From Actinostola sp. cb2023 (Eukaryota; Cnidaria; Anthozoa; Actiniaria; Actinostolidae), in assembly GCA_033675265.1 (NCBI GenBank), contig JAUJYZ010001228.1, positions 62,001 through 126,000 of the forward strand: a DNA stretch of 64,000 nt, given 5' to 3'. How positions within the stretch are numbered: position 1 is the stretch's first letter; every line of letters begins with the position of its first letter. The notes under the pieces are model-generated. The model was not told where the DNA came from. It worked only from the letters and a program-made list of their open reading frames with translations, and made no database searches. Positions 1 through 9,478 of the stretch are shown piece after piece. The position numbers and the translations under genes were made by a program.

Positions 1-187
1 GATTCAACCAACCTGGTTGGATCAATTGCTCATGAATTATTAATGAGGTTTAGAATCCTTTCATAAAGCAAACAGATTTGTAGCAATTAAAACGTTCGCG
101 GACTGGACTTGGAATCCATCTCAATCAATCAATCAGTTAATCAAAGGTTGATATTATATATGTTAATTACATTGACTCTTTGTTTAG

Positions 188-511
188 ATAATAGAGCTGC
201 TGTCGAAGTTCGTTTAATGGACGGTAAAACTGCACACGATGGTCGTGTAGAAGTGAGAACAAATAACGGTCAATGGAGCACGATATGTAATAAATACTGG
301 GACTTACGAGAAGCTTATGTGGTGTGTCGCATGTTGAATTACTCCAAGGCAGTGTCAGCTGGTACTGCTAACGTCAAAGGAAGTGGTCCTATTTATCCTA
401 AATATCCGAGTTGCAGAGGATATGAAACATCTATTGAGCAGTGCGATCAAGGTTCTGTTCGCTGTGCTCACAGTAGTGATGCTGCAGTTGTATGTGGAAA
501 TCTGACCGTAG
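188..511 (+). CDS. SRCR domain exon A, copy 1
   Basis: A single exon encodes one complete scavenger receptor cysteine-rich domain, opening VEVRLMDGKTAHDGRVEVR and closing AAVVCGNLT. It has the family core (WSTICNKYWD, VVCRMLNY, SIEQC) and six cysteines. An acceptor AG precedes 188 and a GTAAAT donor follows 511; the 324 bases are a phase 1-1 module. SRCR domains are extracellular ligand-binding folds of receptors and secreted proteins; the ligand here is unknown. A reading can be extended upstream, but the sister copy at 2752 has a stop codon at the matching place, so I treat the upstream part as intron and place the true start left of the window. Confidence 0.93.
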
Positions 512-643
512 GTAAATAACAATGGGTAAAATTAATATATAAAGAAGGATATTTTTTTGTTTCAAATGAAGTTAAACGTTAATAAACACAACATAAATGA
601 CAGCCAAATTAACGTAAGTCATCGTTCCAATGTTTATTTTCAG

Positions 644-979
644 AAGAAAAAGCGATCACCGTTCGTCTGGTGGGAACTAATGTAAGCCATGTTGGCCAAG
701 TGCAAATCCAATACAATGGGACCTGGGGAGCAGTCTGTCATGATTACTGGGATATGCGAGATGCTCACGTGATCTGTCGAATGCTTGGTCACAAAGCAGC
801 TGAAATACCAATGTTGTCCACCATTGAAGGAGAGACAACAACAAGAATACTCATGGATCGAGTGAGATGCAGTGGTAAAGAAAAGTCGATTGCAGAGTGT
901 TATCACCTGGGATGGTGGAATGTACCCTCGCTTTGCACATATAAAACGCTTGCTGGTGTGGTTTGTCAGGTTGATGAAG
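644..979 (+). CDS. SRCR domain exon B, copy 1
   Basis: Second SRCR module of the same gene, after a 132-bp intron. The product runs from EEKAITVRLVGTN to LAGVVCQVDEG, with core WGAVCHDYWD, VICRMLGH and CSGKEKSIAEC and six cysteines. The acceptor is TTTTCAG and the donor GTGAGA; 336 bases, phase 1-1, so it joins exons A and C without a frame change. A near-identical copy sits at 8721. The opposite strand is also open here, but that frame lacks any family pattern. Confidence 0.93.
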
Positions 980-1082
980 GTGAGAAAGACAAACACTATT
1001 TTACGATTGAAGTTTTTAGATAAACTATAACCATCAGTACTAAATAATTACACATGTTAATGATGATTTCTTCAATCCACAG

Positions 1083-1403
1083 ATCCTCCACCAGTTCAGG
1101 TTCGCTTAGCTGGAGGAAGGTTACCCAATTCTGGTCGAGTTGAAGTCAGGTATCATGGTGCGTGGGGTACTGTATGTAACGATGGATGGGACATGAACGA
1201 CGCTGAGGTGGTTTGTCGTATGCTTGGTTACACTGGAGTACAGGAGTCCATAACCAACAAATTTAACTCTACTAAAGGTATAATATGGCTTTCTAACCTT
1301 GCTTGTACTGGTAGAGAAATGTCCATTGCTAACTGCAGTCATGCTGGATGGGGAAGGACAGGCTGTTACCATTATAGAGACGTTGGTGTCACGTGCACAA
1401 TGG
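1083..1403 (+). CDS. SRCR domain exon C, copy 1
   Basis: Third SRCR module, opening PPPVQVRLAGGRLPNSGRVE, with WGTVCNDGWD, VVCRMLGY and SIANC, six cysteines, closing VGVTCTMG. The acceptor after TCCACAG gives phase 1 and the donor is GTAAGT; 321 bases, phase 1-1. A second in-frame acceptor-like AG lies 14 bases in (CCACCAG), which matters in the sister copy at 9159. Downstream the gene seems to continue with the duplicated exon A at 2752. Confidence 0.93.
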
Positions 1404-1530
1404 GTAAGTAGAACAAACTGTACTATTTTTGCTCTTTTTATGCAAGTAAACTTACACCATATTTTGCAGTCATTTTATTTAAAAACAGATTGTTTTAATG
1501 ACATTTTACGATAAAGTTTAAGATTATGAA

Positions 1531-1568
1531 GTTCCGACGTTTCGGCGTTGCTAACGCCATTTTCAAGG
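1531..1568 (-). mobile_element. Retroelement tail with hammerhead-like fold
   Basis: On the minus strand the order TTGAAAA, a GGCGTT/AACGCC hairpin, then GAAACGTC resembles the CTGANGA-stem-GAAAC layout of Penelope-type termini in the window, but the first core element is altered. It abuts the integrase relic at 1770-2237. Probably a decayed element end. Confidence 0.4.
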
Positions 1569-1769
1569 ATAAGTGTTAGTCAATGTATAGAGTTTATATA
1601 GAGTCCATTATGAATAATAATCAGTTCGAGGGTAGTCACTGGGGAGCACTGAACAATTTCGCTCTGTTTTAATGACACTCTTGTTAATTCCAATAACATA
1701 TGATCCCAACCATGATGACTAGATGTAAAACTACCGGCTTAACTACAATGCTTTGATTTATGAACCCAC

Positions 1770-2237
1770 TGAAAAGTGTGTCCTCCATATTCTTTCACCT
1801 GGCCTGAAGGGCTTCATACGAACTGTGTCTCCTTCACAGAGGGGTGACAGGTCCCATGCGTTTTTGTCATATATAGCTCGCTGTCTTTCCTGGCGCTGCT
1901 TTAGTTGCCGCTGCTCCTCGTCGGTGTAGTGTATACGAACGAGGCTGTAGTAGTCTTTTCGTGGTTGGGAGTAATGTCTTCGTCCTCCGATTCATGAGCC
2001 TCTACGCAGGGCTTGTCTCTAGTCCTTGCGTTGGTGTGTTCCTATAGTCCAGAATGGCGGTGTACACGTCAGTTCCGATCCAGCTTCAAGTGACTTTTTC
2101 ATCAGGTTCTTCGCTGTTTTTACGGCGGATTCGGCATTACCGTTTGCCTTACTGTTGCCAGGGCTGCTGGTATTGTGTTCGAACTCCCAGTCGTACGCAA
2201 ACTTGGCAAACTCTCTGCAAGAAAATTCGGCACCAAA
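1770..2237 (-). pseudogene. Ty3/Gypsy integrase fragment
   Basis: Reading the minus strand from about 2237 gives an integrase core and C-terminus: FSCREFAKFAYDWEFEHNTS, SPGNSKANGNAESAVKTAKN, an ILDYRNTPTQGLETSPA segment, then RTKTLLPTT and a charged tail ending near MKPFRPGERIW. The NAESAVKTAKN glutamate is the expected third residue of the DDE triad and RNTP..G is typical of chromoviral-type integrases. Frame breaks and an in-frame stop occur around 2020-2090, and no LTRs were seen. A dead fragment in the intron between SRCR exon C and the next exon A. Confidence 0.75.
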
Positions 2238-2437
2238 ATATTTTAAATAGATAAAGTTAGAGTATATGTTAATAATTATTTTGATCTAGATGTATTGTAG
2301 TTGTATTTAAGTATTATAGATATAGATTGGATGTAGTTTTTATATTGTATCAGGGCCTCTATTGATTAGAGCGATTTTTTTATTGCTGACAGAACTACCC
2401 TGAATCTTAAATAAAGGTTTCAGTCATTCATTCTAAT

Positions 2438-2550
2438 GAAACATTAGTGCTGTATCAGTGATACAGCATTAATGTTTTATTCATTAGGTCTGTATCACTG
2501 ATACAGACACTGATGCTTTATTCATCAGTATCTGTATCGGGGTATACAGA
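2438..2550. repeat. Cluster of short palindromes
   Basis: GCTGTATCAGTGATACAGC and TCTGTATCACTGATACAGA are perfect short palindromes placed side by side, followed by a third degenerate version. Together they can fold into adjacent hairpins just before the start of the second duplication unit. Confidence 0.7.
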
Positions 2551-2566
2551 TCCATGCATGTGACCG

Positions 2567-2751
2567 ATTCAACCAACCTGGTTGGATCAATTGCTCATGA
2601 ATTATTAATGAGGTTTAGAATCATTTTATAAAGCAAACAGATTTGTAGCAATTAAAACGTTCGCGGACTGGACTTGGAATCCATCTCAATCAATCAATCA
2701 ATCAATTAATCAAAGGTTGATATTATATATGTTATCATTCTCTATGTACAG
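2567..2751 (+). repeat. Duplicated intron leading into exon A copy 2
   Basis: This stretch repeats the first 187 bases of the window (GATTCAACCAACCTGGTTGG onward) with few differences, up to the splice acceptor. It marks the left border of the second duplication unit and shows the duplication included intron sequence, with a unit offset of about 2.57 kb. Confidence 0.9.
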
Positions 2752-3075
2752 ATAATAGAGCTGCTGTCGAAGTTCGTTTAATGGACGGTAAAACTGCACA
2801 CGATGGTCGTGTAGAAGTGAGGAAAGATAACGGTCAATGGAAAACGATATGTAATAAATACTGGGACTTACGAGACGCTTATGTGGTGTGTCACATGTTG
2901 AATTACTCCAAGGCAGTGTCAGCTGGTACTGCTAACGTCAAAGGAAGTGGTCCTATTTATCTTAAAAGGCTGGATTGCAGTGGATATGAAACATCTATTG
3001 AGAAGTGCGGTCAATATTCTGTTAGCTGTGATCACAGTCGTGTTGCTGCAGTTGTATGTGGGAATTTGACACCAG
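2752..3075 (+). CDS. SRCR domain exon A, copy 2
   Basis: Near-identical copy of the exon at 188-511: same 324-base length, same phase 1-1 boundaries, acceptor ATGTACAG and donor GTAAAT. Replacements include KDNGQWKTIC for TNNGQWSTIC and SRVAAVVC for SSDAAVVC; six cysteines are kept. The next SRCR exon (B copy 2) is 5.6 kb away because its intron has been filled with transposons, while copy 1 has a 132-bp intron there. Confidence 0.92.
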
Positions 3076-3148
3076 GTAAATTGTATACGCCAGGATTACA
3101 TATTTATTACATATGTAAGATATACATTTTATTTAGTTTTATAAACGT

Positions 3149-3172
3149 TTTCGATCATTCGATCATCATCAG
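3149..3172 (-). ncRNA. Hammerhead ribozyme core of Penelope element (left copy)
   Basis: Minus strand shows CTGATGA, a GATC-GAAT-GATC hairpin (stem II), then GAAA: the exact conserved catalytic core. Penelope-like elements are known to carry small hammerheads in their terminal regions, where they process the RNA. Stem I/III pairing and the cleavage site could not be fixed by eye. Confidence 0.65.
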
Positions 3173-3268
3173 ATTCAATGCTGGAGGTCAATGGTGAATG
3201 AAATTAAATACTTAAGTGATACCTCTAGGGAATAAATTTAGGTGATAGGATTTAACTTGTTTGTTTAA

Positions 3269-3718
3269 AGTGCATATCAGGGTTTCGGGTTTCTTTTGAA
3301 AATCGATTATATATGAAGTGGGATGGTTCAGTATTTTGTGATTTGAGCTTCGCATTTGCGAGTTATGAAGGTTTGAAATCGTGATATGTTAATTAGGTGA
3401 CGTCACCGCCGGCATTTGCCGTAACTTAATTTAACTTTTTCAAGTAGCACTCTTTTCTAAAATAGAAATAAAAGTTTAACATCATTTAAATAAGTTGTAG
3501 AATAACTTTTTGCCAGTTTAAAAATGTCAGTAATTTGCAAAGGGGCGCTTTTGTATAATAAATGATGCCGGCGGTGACGTCACCTAATTAACATATCACG
3601 ATTTCAAACCTTCATAACTCGCAAATGCGAAGCTCAAATCACAAAATACTGAACCATCCCACTATTCACTTCATATATAATCGATTTTCAAAAGAAACCC
3701 AAAACCCTGATATGCACT
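3269..3718. mobile_element. TTAA-flanked MITE, family 1 copy a
   Basis: A 450-bp element with long imperfect terminal inverted repeats beginning AGTGCATATCAGGGTTT and a duplicated TTAA at both ends. It interrupts the left Penelope fragment; the right Penelope fragment holds the undisturbed site at 4481-4484. No coding capacity. TTAA target duplication is typical of piggyBac-type elements, but the ends do not start with the usual CCC, so superfamily assignment is an inference. Confidence 0.88.
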
Positions 3719-3722
3719 TTAA

Positions 3723-4335
3723 GTCTGGTCTTAATTTAGCAATGTAAAGGGCTTCCAGTGTTTTCCGTATTCTCAACGGGTAGCTTGTACTAATAATGTT
3801 CCATTTAAACTTGTGATTAGGATTTTGAGCGCAGTGACGAGCAGGTTCTGATTGGCTGTTGGGCGTGCTGTGTTCTTTAAAACGTACATCAGCGTTCCTG
3901 GCTGTTTCCCCAACATAAGTAACAGAGCATGACATACACGTTCCATGGTAAATTACGTGGGACTTGTGGATGTTTTTGTCCTTCAACTGGAACAAAGAGG
4001 ACATTTTCTTTGTTTTCCAGATGATTATGAATTTGTATTGGCCACGCGTGAAACGTTCCAACTTGCGTACAAAAGAACGGCTTTGGTGTTCGTTGTTCTG
4101 GTAGTAAGGAATTCGTATAAGGATGGGACGGCGTTCATCGAACCAGTTGGTAGGGATTGTGGTGGTAGGTTCACTGGGATATTCGAATTCGTGGATGACT
4201 TTCTGGATGAAGTGCCAGGGATATCCAGCGTGTTGGAACCTGTTGATGATGTTTTGTAGGTCGGAGTTCCAGTTAGACGTTATTTGTTTGGTGCGGTGGA
4301 GGACGTTTCGTAATGTATTGCGTTTCCACTTGATG
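3723..4335 (-). pseudogene. Penelope-like RT linker and GIY-YIG endonuclease
   Basis: Read right to left, the frame gives the thumb/linker region (RFQHAGYPWHFIQKVIHEFE, RIPYYQNNEHQS, FTRGQYKFIIIWKTKKMSSL) then a GIY-YIG-type nuclease: VIYHGTC, CSVTYVGETARN, RFKEH, and RIRKTLEALYIAKLRPDL. The paired cysteines and YVGET/R..EH residues fit the endonuclease of canonical Penelope-like elements, which cuts target DNA. The MITE at 3269 removes the last residues, and the catalytic RT domain is absent, so it is not functional. Confidence 0.85.
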
Positions 4336-4535
4336 CCAGAACAACGAACACCAAAGCCGTTCTTTTGTACGCAAGTTGGAACGTTTCACGCGTGGCCAAT
4401 ACAAATTCATAATCATCTGGAAAACATTGGGAATACGGAAAACACTGGAAGGCCTTTACATTGCTAAATTAAGACCAGACTTAAACAAACAAGTTAAATC
4501 CTATCACCTAAATTTATTCCCTAGAGGTATCACTT
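4336..4535 (+). pseudogene. Internally deleted inverted Penelope copy
   Basis: Plus strand repeats the linker QNNEHQSRSFVRKLERFTRG..KFIIIWKT, then fuses directly to LGIRKTLEGLYIAKLRPDLN and ends LFPRGIT-stop. Relative to the left copy the GIY-YIG core is missing, and a short GGAAAACA-like motif at both sides of the gap may have guided the deletion. The tail gives the uninterrupted sequence for the MITE insertion in the left copy. Confidence 0.8.
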
Positions 4536-4576
4536 AAGTATTTAATTTCATTCACCATTGACCTCCAGCATTGAAT

Positions 4577-4600
4577 CTGATGATGATCGAATGATCGAAA
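4577..4600 (+). ncRNA. Hammerhead ribozyme core of Penelope element (right copy)
   Basis: CTGATGA at 4577-4583, a GATC-GAAT-GATC hairpin, and GAAA at 4597-4600. Identical core to the left copy, in the opposite orientation, followed by ACGTTCATAAAACTAAATAA. Conserved core in both copies supports a real ribozyme motif. Confidence 0.65.
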
Positions 4601-5063
4601 ACGTTCATAAAACTAAATAAAATGTATATCTTACATATGTAATAAATATATAATCCTGGCGTGATGACACATACAATCCATATATAAACAAGGTTTAGAT
4701 TTTGATCAAAATATTTGTTAAACACATTGTCAGACGACCAATAAGTCGGTGGGTGCGTAGGCAAACACGATAATAAGAATCGTAGCTAATGTCTACTCAA
4801 TATATACCAATATATATCACTAATCGATCACGTGATATATTTTTTTTAACCCCGTCATATCAAAGGAAACCAGAGTAACTATGCCTAAGCATGCTGATTC
4901 AGTCCCAATTGTTATATCCCGTATATGAGTTACGTCATAATGTATATATATCCAGTGTCCAACAAAACACAATACACCACATAGTGGTGAGGATATTAGG
5001 CGGTATTTACTCGGAGGATATTTCTTCGACGAATGGAATATTTTCTTCGTTTATACCAACACT

Positions 5064-5180
5064 ATGGCCTACATCGGTAAAATCGAACCGTACGACGAAA
5101 GTGCAGAAACACGGAACTCTTCCATTCAGTACAGTCAACGAGATCAAAAACGAGAAGAAATTTCCCCCACTTTCACTTAA
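5064..5180 (+). pseudogene. Possible retroelement gag N-terminus
   Basis: A frame beginning MAYIGKIEPYDESAE resembles the opening of many Ty3/Gypsy-type Gag proteins. Just upstream AACAAAACACAATACACCACA followed by TAGTGGTGAGGA could be an LTR end plus primer-binding site; the same LTR-end motif recurs near 8558-8582. The reading is stopped by the MITE cluster at 5181. Weak call based on short similarity from memory. Confidence 0.35.
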
Positions 5181-5626
5181 AGTGCCTATCACCCCTGTGA
5201 GATTCTTTCAAAAATCTATTCAATATAAGCTGAATAGTTGGTGGGTTCAGTATTTTGTGATTTGAACCTTGCGTTTATGAGTTATAGAGGTTTGAAATCT
5301 CAATATGCACATTTGATGACGTCAACCCAGGAATTTGCCATAACTTATTTAGACTTTTTCAAGAAATGGGGAAAAAGTTATAAAATCATTTATAAAGACT
5401 GAAAATATTCTGTAAGTTTTCAAATGTCAATAATCAGCACAAGGGCGTTTTTGTATAATAAATGAAGTCTTAATTTTTTAGTAGACGTCATCAAATTTGC
5501 ATATTGAGATTTCAAACCTCTATAACTCATAAACGCAAGGTTCAAATCACAAAATACTGAACCCACCAACTATTCAGTTTATATTGAATAGATTTTTAAA
5601 ACAATCTCACAGGGGTGATAGGCACT
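5181..5626. mobile_element. TTAA-flanked MITE, family 1 copy b
   Basis: A 446-bp element with ends AGTGCCTATCACCC / GGGTGATAGGCACT, inverted arms over roughly 170 bp each, and TTAA on both sides. The middle shares GGGCGTTTTTGTATAATAAA with copies a and c. No coding capacity. Confidence 0.87.
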
Positions 5627-5630
5627 TTAA

Positions 5631-5718
5631 AGGGGCAGTGTCAAGCCTCACGCATGCGCATTAAAATCAAAACAATAACACTCGGTTGAGAAGCCTACCT
5701 TGCCCGGTAGCGAGTTGC

Positions 5719-5766
<48 letters not shown>

Positions 5767-6379
5767 ACCGTTCTAATCGATAAATAAATGACCTACAGGA
5801 CTCGTGTTGTAGATACTAATCTTTATTTAGAAAGCAATGTTAGAACTTCAAAATATCAAAAGGACTGAATTCTAGATGTGAATTTACGGCGATATAATTT
5901 TCCAACGGCCGATCAAATAATTAAAAACACAGGAAGCCCAACACATAAATAGATGATGGGAATCTCACCGGGTTTACAAGTAGTTCTACGTGAGTTTTTC
6001 TCTTCAAAACTCATGAACAGTACTGCATCTACGATTGATGACCAAGATTCCTTCGCAATCGACCAGAATTGCCGGTATACAATTCAGTTTTCTTCACTCG
6101 AGGATGATGGCGGCCTGCCTCTCTACGGCTGTTCGACACTTTTTTCAACGGCTTCAAAGTCAGTTCTAAGATGAAATAATCCCCACTAGGAATTGTTGAA
6201 AATGAAGAACATGCTTTGAATTATTACTAGTGATCCATTAGACGCTTGAACAAACATGATTAAGGTCGATGGAAACGGATTGAAAACATCGATAATAATA
6301 AAAGTCCACGGTGGACTTTTATCATTTCTCGCTTCTTCGCACCCAGGCTTACGCGGTCACATAGGTTGACACTGCCCCT
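5631..6379. mobile_element. TTAA-flanked element, family 2, with poly-C tract
   Basis: Inverted ends AGGGGCAGTGTCAA / TTGACACTGCCCCT, flanked by TTAA on both sides; its left TTAA (5627-5630) is also the right TTAA of the neighbouring MITE. About 749 bp, non-coding, and holding an uninterrupted run of about 45 C near 5720-5764, which may be a sequencing-length artefact in part. Confidence 0.82.
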
Positions 6380-6383
6380 TTAA

Positions 6384-7225
6384 GTTGATTGTCCATTCGA
6401 AATTTGGGTAGAAAGACTTGGTATTTCCCATGATTCCCTGGTGTCGCACCTTTGTGAGTCAATGGTGACTAACTTAAGTAATGTTCCGCATAAGAGGTAG
6501 GCATATTTGGCCGCATAGTTGGAATCCAATTATAAAACATCTTAATTGAATTATTATCCGCACAGTTCATTGGCTACTTCGTCTTTGAGCGGGAATTTTG
6601 AATTTCAATTGAGAAGTGTAATGCAGAGGGATACTTTTTGAAAAATGTTTAACCACGTATCATTGAATAACTTTATAGCATTTATACATGTGAAATATCT
6701 TCTTTATTTGAAATGGGGAACAACTAGAAAACATTACTTTTCCTGAGTCGATCAGTACAAAGAGCAATTTGATACAGGTAATGACTGCTCAGTCTATTGT
6801 TCTACCGGCTATCACGTTGTCAACACCGGTGACAATCAGTTGACATACAACATCTTCATAATACAAGTACAAAGAGCATTTTGTAGCGAATATCAAGCAA
6901 CTCTAAAGGAAAAGTTCATCCGAAAATAGTTATTGGGCTTTAAATTGCTGACAACAAAAACAATGGATATCCTTTCTCTCCTGTTTCTATCTGAAGTTCA
7001 CCACTTGAAACACAGATTCAAAGTTTTTATTGAGAAATAAAAGTTCATCTGGCTACAATTCTATTACATACGTATTCCTTTTTCTGATACTGTATCGTCC
7101 TTCGCTGTTAAACCCGGCAAATCTCAAAAGCCGTGGCGATCTTTAGTTCGGCGTCGGTACGTGACCACACTCGTCACGGCAGTGCGGACAACAACACGCT
7201 GGCCGGGAACACAATGGCTTTCTAG
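6384..7225. other. Intron sequence without recognised features
   Basis: Unique-looking AT-rich sequence between the TTAA elements and the 63-bp minisatellite, inside the intron joining SRCR exon A copy 2 to exon B copy 2. I see no exon, RNA gene or element ends here. Confidence 0.5.
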
Positions 7226-7253
7226 GCATAAAAGTAACCTTACATAGAAACAA

Positions 7254-8196
7254 TTATGCACATTGTACTGTAAAAACGTTGTTCACATAGATATGTATCT
7301 ATTCAAAACAAAACAGTTATACACATTGTACTGTAAAAACGTTGTTCACATAGATATGTATCTATTCAAAACAAAACAGTTATGCACATTGTACTGTAAA
7401 AACATTGTTCACATAGATATATATCTATTCAAAACAAAACAGTTATGCACATTGTACTGTAAAAACGTTGTTCACATAGATATGTATGTATCTATTCAAA
7501 ACAAAACAGTTATTGTACTGTAAAAACGTTGTTCACATAGATATATATCTATTCAAAACAAAACAGTTATGCACATTGTACTGTAAAAACGTTGTTCACA
7601 TAGATATATATCTATTCAAAACAAAACAGTTATGCACATTGTACTGTAAAAACATTGTTCACATAGATATATATCTATTCAAAACAAAACAGTTATGCAC
7701 ATTGTACTGTAAAAACGTTGTTCACATAGATATGTATCTATTCAAAACAAAACAGTTATGCACATTGTACTGTAAAAACATTGTTCACATAGATATATAT
7801 CTATTCAAAACAAAACAGTTATGCACATTGTACTGTAAAAACGTTGTTCACATAGATATGTATCTATTCAAAACAAAACAGTTATGCACATTGTACTGTA
7901 AAAACGTTGTTCACATAGATATGTATCTATTCAAAACAAAACAGTTATGCACATTGTACTGTAAAAAACGTTGTTCACATAGATATGTATCTATTCAAAA
8001 CAAAACAGTTATGCACATTGTACTGTAAAAACGTTGTTCACATAGATATATATCTATTCAAAACAAAACAGTTATGCACATTGTACTGTAAAAACGTTGT
8101 TCACATAGATATATATCTATTCAAAACAAAACAGTTATGCACATTGTACTGTAAAAACGTTGTTCACATAGATATATATCTATTCAAAACAAAAAC
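7254..8196 (+). repeat. 63-bp minisatellite
   Basis: About fifteen head-to-tail copies of a 63-bp unit (TTATGCACATTGTACTGTAA...CAAAACAAAACAG), more than 95 percent alike by eye, differing mainly at ACGTTG/ACATTG and GATATGTAT/GATATATAT. Because 63 is a multiple of three the plus strand stays open, but the frame shifts at several units and there is no sign it is translated. Confidence 0.95.
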
Positions 8197-8720
8197 TGAC
8201 CAATTTTTAGAGTAAAACGATAGAAACCGAAGTGAAATTACCAGAAGGCATCCTGCTGCTTCACTTTGCAAACACATCGCATGTGACAATAGTGCCAGTT
8301 CCCCATATCACACAAACGTAAGACTTGGTAAACACAAAGGAAAAAGGATTGGGACAGAGATTATCCAAAAATATGCTAATAAAATATAATTTTGGCGGGT
8401 TTTATCACGATTTTAATGCTTTCAGCCAATCAGAATTGAGTATTTCTGTTTCCTGATCCAATTAAAATTTCACAGCTTTTCACATTCCGTGCGTTAGAAG
8501 TACTTAGCTCTTACACGGAACGTTACTTAATTTAATTTGTTGTACATATTTCGAGTCCAATAAAACACAATACACCACACCTATTTTTGAAATAAGTCAG
8601 CAAGAAAAATATCGACAAATATACAATAAATATGTGTGCGCGATTAAGGAGTGTGAAACTTTAACAGAAATGGCAGCAAAATTAACGATTGTCATCGATC
8701 ATCAATGTTTCGGTTTTCAG

Positions 8721-9056
8721 AGGAAATCGCGATCACCGTTCGTCTGGTGGGAACTAATGTAAGCCATGTTGGCCAAGTGGAAATCCAATACAATGGAACC
8801 TGGGGAGCAGTCTGTCACCATAACTGGGATATACAAGATGCTAACATAATCTGTCGAATGCTTGGTTACAAAGCAGCTGAAAGACGAGTGTTGTCCGCCA
8901 TTGAAGGAGAGACAACAACAAGAATACTCATGGATCGAGTGGGATGCAGTGGTAAAGAAAAGTCGATTGCAGAGTGTTATCACCTGGGATGGTGGAATGT
9001 ATGGTCTGGTTGCACGTATAAAACACTTGCTGGTGTGGTTTGTCAGGTAGATGAAG
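8721..9056 (+). CDS. SRCR domain exon B, copy 2
   Basis: Duplicate of the exon at 644-979: 336 bases, phase 1-1, acceptor GGTTTTCAG, donor GTAAGA. The product keeps WGAVCHHNWD, IICRMLGY, CSGKEKSIAEC and all six cysteines. About 80 bases of the preceding intron match copy 1 as well. It pairs with exon A at 2752 after removal of a 5.6-kb intron. Confidence 0.92.
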
Positions 9057-9158
9057 GTAAGAAAGACAAACACTATTTTACTATTGAAGTTTTTAAATAA
9101 ACTATAACCATCTGTACTAATATTTATATATATTTGTGATGCTTTCGTTGATCTACAG

Positions 9159-9478
9159 AACTCCCCCACCAGTTCAAGTTCGTTTAGCTGGAGGAAGGTC
9201 ACCCAATTCTGGTCGAGTTGAAGTCAGGTACCATGGTGCGTGGGGTACTGTATGTAACGATGGATGGGACACGAACGACGCTGATGTGGTTTGTCGTATG
9301 CTTGGTTACACCGGAATACAGGAGTACAAAACACCTGATTTTAGCCCCGTTAAAGGTATAATATGGTTTAGGAACCTTCGCTGTACCGGTGCAGAAATAT
9401 CCATCGCTTACTGTCCCAATCGATGGGGAAGTCGAGGCTGCTACCACAGCAGAGACGTTGGTGTCACGTGCAAGATGG
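9159..9478 (+). CDS. SRCR domain exon C, copy 2, with shifted 5' end
   Basis: Duplicate of exon C (VQVRLAGGRSPNSGRVE, WGTVCNDGWD, VVCRMLGY, VGVTCKMG; donor GTACGT). Compared with copy 1, two extra bases lie between the CTACAG acceptor and the conserved CCACCAGTT. If spliced at 9159 after exon B copy 2 the frame hits TAG within ten codons. Using the next AG, at 9171-9172, starts the exon at 9173 and restores phase 1-1 (306 bases) with loss of about five residues. The exon is therefore either rescued by the inner acceptor or broken. Confidence 0.85.

Larger units (their letters stand above)
3087..4663. mobile_element. Head-to-head pair of Penelope-like element fragments
   Basis: Two copies of the 3' part of one Penelope-like element lie in opposite directions, meeting near 4336. 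The left copy (minus strand) keeps the linker and GIY-YIG endonuclease region; the right copy (plus strand) has the same linker but jumps from FIIIWKT to RKTLEGLYIAKLRPDLN, so the endonuclease core is deleted. Both outer ends carry the same untranslated tail with a hammerhead core and finish at ATCCTGGCG. No reverse transcriptase core is present. Confidence 0.85.

Noticed and set aside
109..187. Possible signal peptide before SRCR exon A (MLITLTLCLDNRAA)
   Set aside because: The duplicated sequence at 2720-2751 has the splice acceptor but a stop in this frame; the upstream part behaves as intron.
640..996. Open frame antisense to SRCR exon B (also at 8717-9202)
   Set aside because: Shadow of the SRCR exon; the sense strand has the domain, phases and splice sites.
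5720..5764. Poly-C run as an assembly gap
   Set aside because: It is written as bases, within an element with well-defined ends; its length may be inexact but the tract itself is plausible.
7263..8215. Open frames repeating YCKNVVHIDMYLFKTKQLCT
   Set aside because: Translation of the intronic 63-bp minisatellite; no start context, splice support or codon pattern.
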